This document shows, piece by piece, positions 1 to 9,552 of a DNA stretch of 64,000 nucleotides. The DNA is taken from contig JAEEIS010000060.1 of the NCBI GenBank assembly GCA_016281475.1, positions 7,645 through 71,644 of the forward strand, written 5' to 3'. This stretch comes from Bacteroidales bacterium. Lineage in GTDB: Bacteria; Bacteroidota; Bacteroidia; Bacteroidales; P3. The stretch's first letter is position 1. Every line of letters begins with the position of its first letter. A program made the translations under genes and the position numbers. The notes below the pieces were generated by a model. It saw only the letters and a program-made list of their open reading frames with translations, did no database searches and had not been told where the DNA came from.

Positions 1-2523
1 GCTGGTAGTCGAAGAACCACCATACACTTTCACTTTGAGGTTCACGCCAGTGGCACCCGCAGGGATGTCGATGGCAGGGCTTACAAGCCAGGCATTGATG
101 TCGGAGTAGTAGGTACCGGCCTCTATCACATGATGGGTGTTGTCTGCATAACTAAAACTTATTCTCCAATCGCCCGTTTCGGGAGCTGAATAGTAACCCG
201 ACTTGCGCCAACAGGCGAGAGTGCTGTCGCTTTCGAAAGGTTCGTCGAAGGGTATGCTGACAGCGGTGCAATAGACTGCCCGCACCACGACGGTTGCCGT
301 GTCGGCCCCGTGGGCGTTGGTAGCTACTACGGTGACGGTATCTATGCCGTCCCATACTCCATAGCAAAGGCGCAAGGTGTCGCCTGCTGCGAATGTGCTG
401 TCCAGCAGGGAAGAATGCCATGTATAGGTGAGGCCCGAAAGACTGCCCTCCTCTATGGTTGCTACAAAGGTGGCCGTGTCGCCGTAGTAACAGGTGTTCC
501 TGTCGGCTGCAACCGTCACTCTGGGTGCAATCGTGGCACGCACCTCCACATCATCGATAAGCAACGATGCGGAACGGATGACAGTCGGTTGGTTGCGGAA
601 GGCTATGTATATTGTCTGCCCAGCATAGGTAGCCAAGCTGACACTGCGCAGTGCCATGTCATCCAAACCCGTCAGCGCGTTAGTGTCGCAATAGAGCTCC
701 TCGTATGCACTAGTGTCGGTACGGTCGAAGGCGGTGCTCACCATCACGCGATATCGGCTTGACTGGTTGTTCCCCGTCGACAATCCAACTTTCCAAAAGA
801 GACGCACTGCCAATGCCGTGTCGGCCGGAATGGTGACAGCCTTGGAGACAAGCCATGCATCAGCAGTCGTAGTAGTGTAACTGCACTGCGAACTTGCAAC
901 CCAATTTCTAATATCACCTGAACCGCTATAAATACTTCTCCACTGATAGTATGTGGCGTTTTGTGTCAGATACCAACAACCTATGCCATACGAGAAGTCG
1001 TCTCTCCATGGCAGGACGAGAGCCGGACTACAGTCGGCCACTTCGACAACCCGCACAGCCGTGTCGGCCCCATAGGCATTGGCCGCTATTACGGTGATAG
1101 TGTCCAACCCACCGACTGTATATGTCGCATTAAACACACTCGTCCCGTTATATCCCGTGTCGATCAATGTTGTGCCCGTCAGCGAGGATTGCCAATAAAA
1201 AGTCAGGCCGTCCAGCGCCCCACGCCGCAGCTCGACGCTGCAGGTGATGGTGGAATCGGTGCGGCTTCTGTCGGGAGCATCCATCGGATCCAGCACCGGC
1301 AACAAGTCATAATCCACGCGCACACAGTTGAGATTAGCCTGATAGCCATCCCTGAATAGTCCCACGCGGATGGTCTGTCCAGCGTATGCCGAGAGGTCGA
1401 AGAGATGCCACCTCATGTCGGTGGTGTTTGCGCCAGTACACAACGTGTCGGTATAGTCGGCCGTATCGAGACTGGCCGTAGGACTGATGCGTATGGCGGG
1501 CATTCTGCGGCACTGCACCCACAACCGCAGGTTCTCATAATCAACAGTGGGGATGCTTATGGCTGGAGAAAGCATATAGTTGCCGTTGCTTGAATTCGAA
1601 GGGGTCATCAGTTGAGAGTATCTTGTGGTTACCCCATCCTCGTCCACAATCGACATACTGCTGCTATTACTCTGGTGTTGCCAGCCGCTGATTGCCCAGC
1701 ATGCATTGTAGGTCGCCGTGTCGATGCCATCGAAATCCTCACGCCATGGGAACGCGGACACTGTCTGGCAGTCGTGCACGCGCACCGCAGCCATACGTAT
1801 CAATGTGTCGTAGGAGTTGCTGGCCGTAACGGTCAGGGTGTCCCATCCCGCCATGGGATAGATCAGCTGCAGGGTGTCGCCACCCGCAAGGTCGCCAAGC
1901 ATGGTGCTGTGCCAGCTGTAGCTTATCGGGGCTTGCCCACGCGTGAGACTGAACACTGCCTGCACGCTGTCGCCGACAGCCGCCACTTTGGGCGCCGACA
2001 GCGTTCCCAGTGGTCCATATTGTGTATAGATACCTATCTGCGAGAGGGTGCCACGATAGCTGTAGCCTCCGGCTGACAGCCTGACCTCGAAAGCAATGCG
2101 CACCGTCTGGTTTGCGTAGGCGGCAAGGCTTACGCTGTGCTGGGTAAGTGTCGACCCCATGTCGGCCGTGTAGAGGGTGTCGCGCGTGCCGTTTTCTTTC
2201 AACACCATAACCCTCAAGTTCGGGTACAGGACATTGCGCTGGTCCTTCCACCAAAGGCGCAGCCCTGTAGTGGAATTGCCAAACTGCAAGACTGGCGTAG
2301 TGATGGTAATATACCCCGTGGATGTGACGCTGCTGTTCAACTGTCCGTAGATAGCCTGTGAGTTGGCAGCTGTCCAGTAGCCGTTGCCACTCTGCTGCCA
2401 GCATCCAAGGCCGCCGGAGAAGTTGGCCTCCCAGGGGAAACTGCTAATCGTGTCGCACGTCTGTGCCCGCAGGCCTAGTCCTGCCATACAGCACATCATG
2501 ACTGCGAGAATAGTTCTTTTCAT
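1..2523 (-). CDS. Large modular secreted protein, N-terminal 841 residues (3' end outside window)
   Basis: Reading the minus strand from the ATG at 2523 gives an open frame that runs off the window at base 1 with no stop. Residues 1-20 are a signal peptide ending in LRAQ. Four modules of about 245 residues follow, starting near residues 27, 250, 496 and 750. Each opens with Cys, then F/L-P-W-x-x-x-F and a C-W pair, continues as a jelly-roll-like segment (TGYITITTPVL, LRLWWK, YANQTVRIAFE), and ends with an Ig/PKD-like strand pair (VTVTASNSYDT, DTVTVVATNAHGADTA). This is the choice-of-anchor J / cleaved-adhesin plus PKD architecture of Bacteroidota surface adhesins and proteases. Such proteins usually end in a T9SS sorting domain, which would lie outside the window. 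A catalytic domain may also be outside. No TAnnTTTG box was found in the 230-bp upstream gap. Confidence 0.85.
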   Translation of the reverse strand, partial: MKRTILAVMMCCMAGLGLRAQTCDTISSFPWEANFSGGLGCWQQSGNGYWTAANSQAIYGQLNSSVTSTGYITITTPVLQFGNSTTGLRLWWKDQRNVLYPNLRVMVLKENGTRDTLYTADMGSTLTQHSVSLAAYANQTVRIAFEVRLSAGGYSYRGTLSQIGIYTQYGPLGTLSAPKVAAVGDSVQAVFSLTRGQAPISYSWHSTMLGDLAGGDTLQLIYPMAGWDTLTVTASNSYDTLIRMAAVRVHDCQTVSAFPWREDFDGIDTATYNACWAISGWQHQSNSSSMSIVDEDGVTTRYSQLMTPSNSSNGNYMLSPAISIPTVDYENLRLWVQCRRMPAIRISPTASLDTADYTDTLCTGANTTDMRWHLFDLSAYAGQTIRVGLFRDGYQANLNCVRVDYDLLPVLDPMDAPDRSRTDSTITCSVELRRGALDGLTFYWQSSLTGTTLIDTGYNGTSVFNATYTVGGLDTITVIAANAYGADTAVRVVEVADCSPALVLPWRDDFSYGIGCWYLTQNATYYQWRSIYSGSGDIRNWVASSQCSYTTTTADAWLVSKAVTIPADTALAVRLFWKVGLSTGNNQSSRYRVMVSTAFDRTDTSAYEELYCDTNALTGLDDMALRSVSLATYAGQTIYIAFRNQPTVIRSASLLIDDVEVRATIAPRVTVAADRNTCYYGDTATFVATIEEGSLSGLTYTWHSSLLDSTFAAGDTLRLCYGVWDGIDTVTVVATNAHGADTATVVVRAVYCTAVSIPFDEPFESDSTLACWRKSGYYSAPETGDWRISFSYADNTHHVIEAGTYYSDINAWLVSPAIDIPAGATGVNLKVKVYGGSSTTS

Positions 2524-2750
2524 CTTTATAATCTGGTATAATTAATAACGCGATAATTATATTTATATTGTGAGTCTAACATTTCAATTCTCAAAACAAA
2601 AACAGCTGCTGTTCTTTATATGTAGCAAAAAGGAATCGTTTTGTTACAGCCCTTGTAACTTTTTTTTCATGCACTGAGTCACCCCCTGCGCCCAGCACTG
2701 GCGCATACTGGTTTCTGGAACAACTATCCATCATATAACGAAACCATGTA

Positions 2751-2790
2751 GAAAACAGACATGGGTATCCAATTGGACACCCATGTCTGT
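2751..2790 (-). terminator. Rho-independent terminator of pnp
   Basis: ACAGACATGGGT (2755-2766) pairs perfectly with ACCCATGTCTGT (2779-2790). Read on the minus strand the stem is followed by TTTTC. It begins 22 bp after the pnp stop and separates pnp from the adhesin gene on the same strand. Confidence 0.85.
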
Positions 2791-2811
2791 TATGTGATTG
2801 TTGCCTTGCAA

Positions 2812-5094
2812 TTATCTACGGCGTTCTCCGTCGCTACGACGACGAGGGCCTCTGTCGCCTTCACGGCGCGGACCACGGTCACCGCCTTCGCGGCGCGGAC
2901 CACGGTCGCCATCTCGGCGCGGGCCACGTCCGCCACCGCCACGACGCGGACCGCCTTCGCCCTCGTCGACCATACCTTCGGGCTTGGGCAGCAGAGCCTT
3001 GCGGCTGAGCTTAATCTTGCCGGTCTTCTCGTCGATGTTGATGACCTTCACTTGGAACTCGTCGCCTTCCTCAATCAAACCCTCCAGTGTCTCGGTGCGA
3101 CCCCAGTCGTACTCGCTGATGTGCATCAAGCCTTCCTTGCCGGGAAGAATCTCTAGGAATGCGCCAAACTCGACGATGCTGACCACCTTGGCATCATAAA
3201 TCTGTCCCACTTCGGGAACGGTGCAAATCTCTCTAATCCATTTGATAGCGGCAGCGATGTCGTCCTTGTTCTGAGAAGCCACGTCGACAATACCCAGGTC
3301 ACCCACCTCTTCGATATTGATAATGGTGTTGGTCTCCGACTGAATCTTCTGGATAACCTCGCCACCCTTGCCAATGACGGCACCAATGAAGTCCTTCGGA
3401 ATCTGGATCTGCTCGATACGGGGCACGAAGTCCTTGTAGTCGGCACGGGGCTCGGGAATGGTCTCGCAAATCTTGTCGAGGATATAGAGACGACCCTGAC
3501 GGGCCTGCTCCAATGCCTTGGCGAGAACGTCATACGAAAGGCCGTCGACCTTGATATCCATCTGGCAGGCGGTGATACCGTCGCGGGTACCGCAGACCTT
3601 GAAGTCCATGTCGCCCAGATGGTCTTCGTCACCCAAGATGTCGCTCAACACCGCCCACTTGTCGCCCTTGCTGATAAGACCCATGGCGATGCCGGCGACA
3701 GGTTTGCGAATCTTCACGCCAGCATCCATCAGTGCCATACAGCCTGCACAGACGGTAGCCATCGAGCTTGAACCGTTACTCTCAAGGATGTCCGACACCA
3801 CACGGATGGTGTAGGGGCACTCCGTCTCCGATGGCAACACTTCTTTAAGGGCGCGCCAGGCCAGATGTCCGTGACCCACCTCGCGACGACTGGTGCTGCC
3901 GGCACGCTTCACCTCGCCAGTGGCGAAACCGGGGAAGTTGTAGTGCAGTAGGAAACGGCGCATATCCTCTATGACGGCACCGTCGATCTTCTGCTCGTCG
4001 AGTTTGGTGCCCAGCGTGCAGGTCGACAGCGACTGAGTCTCGCCACGGGTGAAGATGGCACTACCGTGAGCCGAAGGCAGGTAGTCTGTCTCGCACCAAA
4101 TAGGGCGAATCTCATCTAGCTGACGGCCGTCCAGACGTGTGCGCTCTGCCAGCACCATGTCGCGCATAGCCTCGCGCTCGGTGTCATGGTAGTAGCGGTC
4201 GATCATAAACTGTATCTCGTCCGTGAGGGTCTCCTCGGTATAGTTGGCATCGATAAACTCCTGCTTGATAGCCTCGAAACCCTCTTCGCGCTGATGCTTG
4301 TTGGCGATGCCCTGCTTCGAGAAGTCGTAGCACTTCTGGTAAACGGCATCGTGGATGCGCTGGCGCAGATCCTCGTCGTTCACCTCGTGGCAGTATTCGC
4401 GCTTCTCGGTCTTGCCGGTCTCGACGGTGAGCTCGTTCAGCACACGGCACTGTATCTTGATAGCCTCGTGGGCAGCCTTCAAGGCACCCAGCATCACATC
4501 CTCGCTCACCTCCTTCATCTCGCCTTCCACCATCATAATATTGTCCTCGGTGGCAGCTACGATAAGGTCAAGGTCGGCACGGTCGATGTCGGCCATGGGG
4601 GTGTTGATGACATAGTCGCCGTCGAGATACGACACGCGCACCTCGGAAACGGGTCCGTTGAAGGGGATGTCCGACACTGCCAGAGCCGATGCCGCCGCCA
4701 GGGCTGCCAGTTGGTCAGGCATAGTGTCGTGGTCGCCCGAGATGAGGGTAATCTGCACCTGCACCTCGGCATGGAAGTTGTCGGGGAAGAGCGGACGCAG
4801 AGCACGGTCCACCAGACGGGCAATCAAAATCTCATGCTCCGAGGGGCGTGCCTCGCGCTTGAAGAAACCGCCAGGGAAACGGCCCATGGCGGCATACTTC
4901 TCTTGGTAATCTACGGTGAGGGGCATGAAGTCGACATTCTCGCCCACCTCTTTCTTTGCGCATACGGTGGCAAGAATCATCGTGTTGTTCATACGTACTA
5001 CGGCAGCGCCGTCGGCCTGTTTGGCCAATTTTCCTGTTTCAATTTCAATCATGCGGCCGTCGCCGAGATCAAATCTTTTTGTGATAATGTTCAT
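2812..5094 (-). CDS. pnp: Polyribonucleotide nucleotidyltransferase (PNPase)
   Basis: A 760-residue phosphorolytic 3'-5' exoribonuclease that acts in mRNA decay. Order of domains: first RNase PH domain from about residue 5, alpha-helical linker, second RNase PH domain ([18 protein letters not shown] region reads [14 protein letters not shown]), KH domain ([20 protein letters not shown], with the GxxG loop) and S1 domain ([19 protein letters not shown]). The last 45 residues are an Arg/Gly-rich [12 protein letters not shown] tail, common in Bacteroidota PNPases and probably RNA-binding. The start MNIITKRF at 5094 is chosen because AAGG lies just upstream and homology begins there; an in-frame ATG at 5145 would add 17 unrelated residues. 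It lies downstream of rpsO on the same strand, the classical gene order, with a terminator between the two. Confidence 0.97.
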   Translation of the reverse strand: MNIITKRFDLGDGRMIEIETGKLAKQADGAAVVRMNNTMILATVCAKKEVGENVDFMPLTVDYQEKYAAMGRFPGGFFKREARPSEHEILIARLVDRALRPLFPDNFHAEVQVQITLISGDHDTMPDQLAALAAASALAVSDIPFNGPVSEVRVSYLDGDYVINTPMADIDRADLDLIVAATEDNIMMVEGEMKEVSEDVMLGALKAAHEAIKIQCRVLNELTVETGKTEKREYCHEVNDEDLRQRIHDAVYQKCYDFSKQGIANKHQREEGFEAIKQEFIDANYTEETLTDEIQFMIDRYYHDTEREAMRDMVLAERTRLDGRQLDEIRPIWCETDYLPSAHGSAIFTRGETQSLSTCTLGTKLDEQKIDGAVIEDMRRFLLHYNFPGFATGEVKRAGSTSRREVGHGHLAWRALKEVLPSETECPYTIRVVSDILESNGSSSMATVCAGCMALMDAGVKIRKPVAGIAMGLISKGDKWAVLSDILGDEDHLGDMDFKVCGTRDGITACQMDIKVDGLSYDVLAKALEQARQGRLYILDKICETIPEPRADYKDFVPRIEQIQIPKDFIGAVIGKGGEVIQKIQSETNTIINIEEVGDLGIVDVASQNKDDIAAAIKWIREICTVPEVGQIYDAKVVSIVEFGAFLEILPGKEGLMHISEYDWGRTETLEGLIEEGDEFQVKVINIDEKTGKIKLSRKALLPKPEGMVDEGEGGPRRGGGGRGPRRDGDRGPRREGGDRGPRREGDRGPRRRSDGERRR

Positions 5095-5125
5095 TTTTAC
5101 CTTTATTATTTCCTTATTTCCGCTA

Positions 5126-5146
5126 CGTGCCGCACCGTGCGACACG
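5126..5146 (-). promoter_or_regulatory. Hairpin in the pnp leader
   Basis: A 21-nt near-perfect palindrome (CGTGCCGCACCGTGCGACACG on the plus strand) lies 31 bp upstream of the chosen pnp ATG. The minus-strand RNA would form a 9-bp stem with one U-G pair. In E. coli the pnp leader hairpin is the site of RNase III/PNPase autoregulation. A similar role here is inference from position only. Confidence 0.4.
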
Positions 5147-5207
5147 CATTCTGCCAGGCATAATCATCTATATGCCAAGGCTATTCATTTATTACTTAGT
5201 CCTCTTT

Positions 5208-5240
5208 CAAAAAAGCCGCCCCAGAGAACCTAGGGCGGCC
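5208..5240 (-). terminator. Terminator between rpsO and pnp
   Basis: On the minus strand GGCCGCCCTAGG, a short loop and CTGGGGCGGC form a GC-rich stem followed by TTTTTT. It sits 43 bp after the rpsO stop. Readthrough or processing here would set pnp expression relative to rpsO. Confidence 0.85.
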
Positions 5241-5283
5241 AACCATAACCAAATAAATTATGAAAAACTATTACTTTTCCTAA

Positions 5284-5553
5284 TTATTTTCTCAAGTTCA
5301 ACTTCTTGATGAGGGCACGGTAACGCTCGATGTCGGTGGCCTTCAGATAGTCCAGCTGGCGACGACGCTTACCGACCAAACCCACCAGCGCGCGCTCGCT
5401 GACCTGGTCCTTCTTGTTTTTCTTCATCAGCTCCGTGAGATGCTGGATTCTGTAGGTGAAGAGAGCAACCTGTGCCTCGACCGAACCAGTGTCCTGAGCG
5501 TTTTTACCGTACTCGGCAAATATTTCTTCTTTTTTCTCTTTTGTCAGATACAT
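5284..5553 (-). CDS. rpsO: 30S ribosomal protein S15
   Basis: An 89-residue protein, the normal S15 length. It is a primary 16S rRNA-binding protein of the small-subunit platform. Family signatures include DTGSVEAQVALFTYRI near residues 22-37, the conserved LVGKRRRQLDYL block and a basic C-terminus (LIKKLNLRK). The gene is first in the rpsO-pnp pair, with its own promoter 50 bp upstream. Confidence 0.98.
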   Translation of the reverse strand: MYLTKEKKEEIFAEYGKNAQDTGSVEAQVALFTYRIQHLTELMKKNKKDQVSERALVGLVGKRRRQLDYLKATDIERYRALIKKLNLRK

Positions 5554-5602
5554 AATTGTTTATACTATTTTTTATCGTTCTTTATTCTTTCAAAATCGAG
5601 TG

Positions 5603-5632
5603 CAAAATTACAACTTTTTTTTCAATTACAAA
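5603..5632 (-). promoter_or_regulatory. Bacteroidota promoter of rpsO
   Basis: TAATTTTG (-7 box) is the reverse complement of 5603-5610. TTTG (-33) is the reverse complement of 5629-5632, giving an 18-bp spacer. The predicted transcript start near 5596 leaves a leader of about 43 nt. Confidence 0.65.
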
Positions 5633-5816
5633 CACTTTTTCGTCAAAAATGCAGCTTTTAACTCTTATTAGGAAAGTTCGCACCCATACAAAGGCACCAT
5701 CGGAGCACCCTCCCCAGCCCCCTCTCGAATCGCCGTCGCCCATGTCGCCAAGCCACTCGTCCCACACGGTTCATAACAAATGAAATCTTTTTTCTATATA
5801 TATGGAAAAATGATTG

Positions 5817-5824
5817 TATATTTG
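5817..5824 (+). promoter_or_regulatory. -7 box (TATATTTG) for the Na/Pi cotransporter gene
   Basis: TATATTTG matches TAnnTTTG and predicts transcription from about 5831. An in-frame ATG at 5814 lies inside or upstream of this box, so the ATG at 5853 is the more credible start. The 5641-5813 stretch upstream is low-complexity spacer with no other feature seen. Confidence 0.6.
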
Positions 5825-5852
5825 CATGACATTTCCACATTGTAACAATTGC

Positions 5853-7661
5853 ATGAATATTGGAGACATTCTACTGATTATCATTAAATTCGCAGGTGCC
5901 ATGATGGTATTCATCTATGGCATGAAACTGATGAGCGAAGGTCTCCAAAAGGTCGCTGGTGGCAAAATGCGCAGCATTATGGGCCGCATGACGACCATTG
6001 CGACAAGCGAACGCCATGCCCTCCAAGGCCAAAGCAACGCCGCAAAATGCAACAACCTCTTCCGTGGCATCCTCACCGGCGCGACCGTCACTGCCGCCGT
6101 CCAGTCGTCCACCGCCACCACCGTCATGGTCGTCAGCTTCGTCAACTCGGGGCTGCTCACCCTCGCCGGTGCCATCGCCGTGATTATGGGCGCCAACATC
6201 GGCACCACCATCACCTCGTGGATTATCCTCCTCGGCATGGGCGGCAGTACCCCGCAGTTCCTCCTACCCCTCGTAACCTTCGCCATCGCCACCCCCTTCA
6301 TGTTCATCAAAGGCGACAAAGCCAAATCCGTCAGCGAGTTCGTCATCGGATTCGGCATCCTGATGGTCGGCCTCCAATTCATGCAGTATGCCATGCCCGA
6401 CCTCATCTGCCACGCCTCCATACTCCAAACCCTCCACCGCTGCTCCGCCTGGGGCATCTGGTCCATACTCATATTCATCGTCATCGGGGCCATCCTCACC
6501 ATGCTCATCCAAGCCTCCTCCGCCGTCATGGCCGTCACCCTCATCATGACCGCCAACGGATGGATCGGCTTCGACATCGCCACCGCCGTCATCATCGGCC
6601 TCAACATCGGCACCACCCTCACCGCCAACATCGCCGCCCGCGAAGCCAACACCGCCGGCAAGAAAGCCGCTCGCGCCCACTTCGTATTCAACATGGTCGG
6701 CGCCATCCTCACACTCCTAGTCCTCTACCCCGAGCTCAACCTCATCGCCTACCTCGCCGAGCTCCTCACCGGCCGCCCCGCCACCTTCGACCACAGCCTC
6801 CTCCCCGTCGCCATCGTCCCCCTCGCCATCACCATCTTCCACACCCTATTCAACGTCACCGGCACCGTCATCCTCTCCTTCTTCATCCCCCAGTTCATCA
6901 AGGTGGTCGACTGGATGGTCCGTCCCTCTGCCGAAGACAACGAAGACGAATTCCGCCTCCGCTTCATCAGCGGCGGCTTCACCAGCACCGCCGAGCTCAA
7001 CATCCAGGCCGCTAAAAAAGAAATCGAAAACTTCTCCACCCGCGTCCTCCACATGTTCACCTTCCTCCCCACCCTGCGCACCGCCAAGGACGACGACGAA
7101 TTCAACCGAACACTCCAACGCATCCAAAAATACGAAGGCATCACCGACCGCATGGAGATGGAAATAGCCCAATTCCTCACCAAGACCGCCGCCGGCGACC
7201 TCTCCCAAGAAGGCTCACGACGCGTCTCCTCCATGCTCCGCATCGTCGACAACCTCGAGAGCATCGGCGACACCATCTTCCAAATCGCCATGACCCGCAA
7301 AAACAAGCGCGAGACCGCCGTCCACTTCGACCAAGGCCTCAACGACAACCTCAGCCACATGACCGCCCTCGTCCAGCACGCACTCGACATCATGGACCAC
7401 AACCTCAACAGCGACTACGACCACATCGACCTCCACGCCGCCTATCAGGCCGAGCACGACATCAACCGCTACCGCGACACCCTCCGCTCACGACACCTCG
7501 ACGCCCTCAAACTCGGCGTCTACAACTTCGCCGTCGGCAACGCCTACAGCAGCCTCTACGCCCTCTACGAAAAACTCGGCGACTACATCATCAACGTTTC
7601 CGAAGCCATCGACAACAGCGTCAAAGCCGCCGAAACCCTCGGCGACAACACCCCCAATTAA
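5853..7661 (+). CDS. Na+/phosphate cotransporter (NptA/YjbB type) with PhoU-like C-terminus
   Basis: A 602-residue inner-membrane protein. The first ~360 residues contain the inverted duplicated Na/Pi-cotransporter core: AAVQSSTATT in repeat 1 and LIQASSAVMA in repeat 2, each followed by a GANIGTT / GLNIGTT motif, within eight or more hydrophobic segments. From about residue 390 there is a helical PhoU-like domain (ENFSTRVLHMFTFL ... RRVSSMLRIVDNLESIGDTI). Family members import phosphate or other anions with Na+; the PhoU-like part is thought to be regulatory. Codons end overwhelmingly in C, which produces long false frames on both strands. The start at 5853 was chosen from promoter position. 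purM follows after 26 bp on the same strand. Confidence 0.92.
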   Translation: MNIGDILLIIIKFAGAMMVFIYGMKLMSEGLQKVAGGKMRSIMGRMTTIATSERHALQGQSNAAKCNNLFRGILTGATVTAAVQSSTATTVMVVSFVNSGLLTLAGAIAVIMGANIGTTITSWIILLGMGGSTPQFLLPLVTFAIATPFMFIKGDKAKSVSEFVIGFGILMVGLQFMQYAMPDLICHASILQTLHRCSAWGIWSILIFIVIGAILTMLIQASSAVMAVTLIMTANGWIGFDIATAVIIGLNIGTTLTANIAAREANTAGKKAARAHFVFNMVGAILTLLVLYPELNLIAYLAELLTGRPATFDHSLLPVAIVPLAITIFHTLFNVTGTVILSFFIPQFIKVVDWMVRPSAEDNEDEFRLRFISGGFTSTAELNIQAAKKEIENFSTRVLHMFTFLPTLRTAKDDDEFNRTLQRIQKYEGITDRMEMEIAQFLTKTAAGDLSQEGSRRVSSMLRIVDNLESIGDTIFQIAMTRKNKRETAVHFDQGLNDNLSHMTALVQHALDIMDHNLNSDYDHIDLHAAYQAEHDINRYRDTLRSRHLDALKLGVYNFAVGNAYSSLYALYEKLGDYIINVSEAIDNSVKAAETLGDNTPN

Positions 7662-7687
7662 TTTTCAACTTTCAATTTCCAACTATC

Positions 7688-8860
7688 ATGGACACACTCA
7701 AATACAACCTACGTGGAGTCTCCGCCTCCAAAGAAGACGTTCACAACGCCATCAAAAACATCGACAAAGGCCTCTTCCCGAAAGCCTTCTGCAAAATCAT
7801 CCCCGACATCCTCGGCGGCGACCCCGACTACTGCAACATCATGCACGCCGACGGCGCTGGCACAAAATCCTCTCTCTCCTACCTCTACTGGAAAGAAACG
7901 GGCGACCTCAGCGTCTGGAAAGGCATCGCCATCGACGCCGTCGTCATGAACCTCGACGACCTCCTCTGTGTCGGCGCCGTCGACAACATACTCCTCTCCT
8001 CCACCATCGGGCGCAACAAGCAGCTCGTCCCCGGCGAAGTCATCAGCGCCGTCATCAACGGCACCGAGGAATTCCTCCAACAAATGCGCGACCTCGGCAT
8101 CGGCATCCACCTCACCGGCGGCGAAACCGCCGACGTCGGCGACCTCGTCCGCACCATCATCGTCGACTCCACCGTCACCGCACGCATGCGCCGTGCCGAC
8201 GTCATCGACAATGCCCACATCCACGCCGGCAACGTCATCGTCGGCCTCGCCTCCTACGGCCAGGCCTCCTACGAGACCGCCTACAACGGCGGCATGGGCA
8301 GCAATGGACTCACCTCCGCCCGCCACGACGTATTCTCCAAATTCTATGCCCAGCACTACCCCATGTCCTTCGACCACAACTTGCCACCCGAGGTGGTCTA
8401 CTGCGGCAGCCGCCGCCTCACCGACCCCACTGAAGTCCCCGGCATCGACACCGGCCGCATGGTACTCTCCCCCACCCGCACCTACGCGCCCATCATCCGA
8501 CGCATCCTCGACCAATACCGTCACGCCATCAGCGGCATGATCCACTGCAGCGGCGGCGCGCAGACCAAGGTGCTACACTTCATCGACCACCTCCATATCG
8601 TCAAAGACAACCTCTTCCCCATCCCCCCACTCTTCCGCATGATCCACGACGAAAGCGGCACCGAATGGAAGGAAATGTACAAAGTCTTCAACATGGGCCA
8701 CCGCATGGAAATCTACACCGACCCCGACACCGCCCAAGGCATCATCGACATCGCCCGCAGTTTCAACGTCGACGCCCAGGTCATCGGCCACGTCGAAGAC
8801 CATCCCACCCCCCAAGTCACCGTCGCCACCCCCAACGGCACCTACGTCTACAACTCCTAA
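7688..8860 (+). CDS. purM: Phosphoribosylformylglycinamidine cyclo-ligase (AIR synthase)
   Basis: A 390-residue enzyme of de novo purine synthesis that converts FGAM plus ATP to AIR. It shows the PurM/ThiL-fold signatures: MHADGAGTKS near residue 52 (glycine-rich substrate/ATP loop), AIDAVVMNLDDLLCVGA (metal/phosphate-binding acidic segment), HLTGGETADVGDLV, and GNVIVGLASYGQAS. It is longer than the ~345-residue E. coli enzyme, as expected for the Bacteroidota type. It is probably cotranscribed with the upstream transporter (26-bp gap) and with the HIT gene 35 bp downstream. Both spacers are the TTTTCAA-type AT-rich sequence seen elsewhere in the window. Confidence 0.95.
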   Translation: MDTLKYNLRGVSASKEDVHNAIKNIDKGLFPKAFCKIIPDILGGDPDYCNIMHADGAGTKSSLSYLYWKETGDLSVWKGIAIDAVVMNLDDLLCVGAVDNILLSSTIGRNKQLVPGEVISAVINGTEEFLQQMRDLGIGIHLTGGETADVGDLVRTIIVDSTVTARMRRADVIDNAHIHAGNVIVGLASYGQASYETAYNGGMGSNGLTSARHDVFSKFYAQHYPMSFDHNLPPEVVYCGSRRLTDPTEVPGIDTGRMVLSPTRTYAPIIRRILDQYRHAISGMIHCSGGAQTKVLHFIDHLHIVKDNLFPIPPLFRMIHDESGTEWKEMYKVFNMGHRMEIYTDPDTAQGIIDIARSFNVDAQVIGHVEDHPTPQVTVATPNGTYVYNS

Positions 8861-8895
8861 TTTTCATTTTCAATTCTCAATATTCAATTTACACC

Positions 8896-9288
8896 ATGGC
8901 CTCCATCTTTTCCAAAATCGTAGCTGGCGAAATCCCCTGCTACAAAGTAGCCGAAACCGACAACTGTTTCGCATTCCTCGACATCAACCCCGTAGTACGC
9001 GGCCACGTCCTCTGCATCCCAAAACAAGAAGTTGACTACATCTTCGACCTCGACGACCCGCTCTACGACGAGCTCTTCGCCTTCGCCCACCGCGTGGCAC
9101 GTGCCGTCAAGCAAGTATGCCCCTGCCGCAAGGTAGGCATGGCCGTGCTGGGTCTCGAAGTGCCACACGCCCACGTCCACCTCATCCCCATGCAGAACGA
9201 AGGCGACATGAACTTCCACCACCACGTGCAGCTCACCCCCGACGAGTTCAGCACGCTCGCCGACCAACTCGCAAAAGCCTTCCAATAG
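8896..9288 (+). CDS. HIT family nucleotide-binding hydrolase
   Basis: A 130-residue histidine-triad protein (HINT/HIT superfamily), typically a purine nucleoside phosphoramidase or dinucleotide hydrolase. The catalytic triad HAHVHL is at residues 91-96. The N-terminus has the usual IFSKIVAGEIPCYKV opening and RGHVLCIPK strand. The start at 8896 is set by the family N-terminus; longer in-frame upstream starts read through purM. It is the last gene of the plus-strand run before a repeat-rich stretch. Confidence 0.95.
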   Translation: MASIFSKIVAGEIPCYKVAETDNCFAFLDINPVVRGHVLCIPKQEVDYIFDLDDPLYDELFAFAHRVARAVKQVCPCRKVGMAVLGLEVPHAHVHLIPMQNEGDMNFHHHVQLTPDEFSTLADQLAKAFQ

Positions 9289-9294
9289 CCCCGC

Positions 9295-9540
9295 CCCACC
9301 CACTTTAGAGGGCAGCAAACATCCAGTGAATGTTTGCCGCGAGGTTGGGGTATGTATTAAGTTGAAAATTGAAAATTGGATATCCAGCGTCACGCGCCAG
9401 CAGTCCCCCCTTTAGAGGCCGGGGTATGTATTAAGTTGAAAATTATATCCAGCGTCACGCGCCAGCCGTCCCCTCTTTAGAGGGGTGGCCGCTAGGCCGG
9501 GGTATGTTCTAGAGGGGCACTGCGAAGCGAGGGGGTATGT
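9295..9540 (+). repeat. Cluster of intergenic palindromic repeats ending in GGGGTATGT
   Basis: Four units lie in tandem: about 9295-9355, 9382-9429, 9447-9507 and 9508-9540. Shared parts in order are CAGCGTCACGCGCCAGC, a CCCCTCTTTAGAGGGG-type palindrome, a short GC-rich hairpin (GGCCGCTAGGCC) or GCAAACATCCAGTGAATGTTTGC hairpin, and a final GGGGTATGT. AT-rich TTAAGTTGAAAATT spacers lie between units. Copies of the same family are found at 37379-37457 and 37753-37812. No gene was seen in 9289-9552. Confidence 0.8.
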
Positions 9541-9552
9541 CTAATTTTCAAT

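Noticed and set aside
5915..7457. Several long minus-strand and alternate-frame ORFs across the Na/Pi transporter gene
   Set aside because: They are shadows of extreme C-ending codon use; compositions (Val/Gly/Asp-rich or Met/Arg-rich) match no family, and the plus-strand gene has clear motifs.
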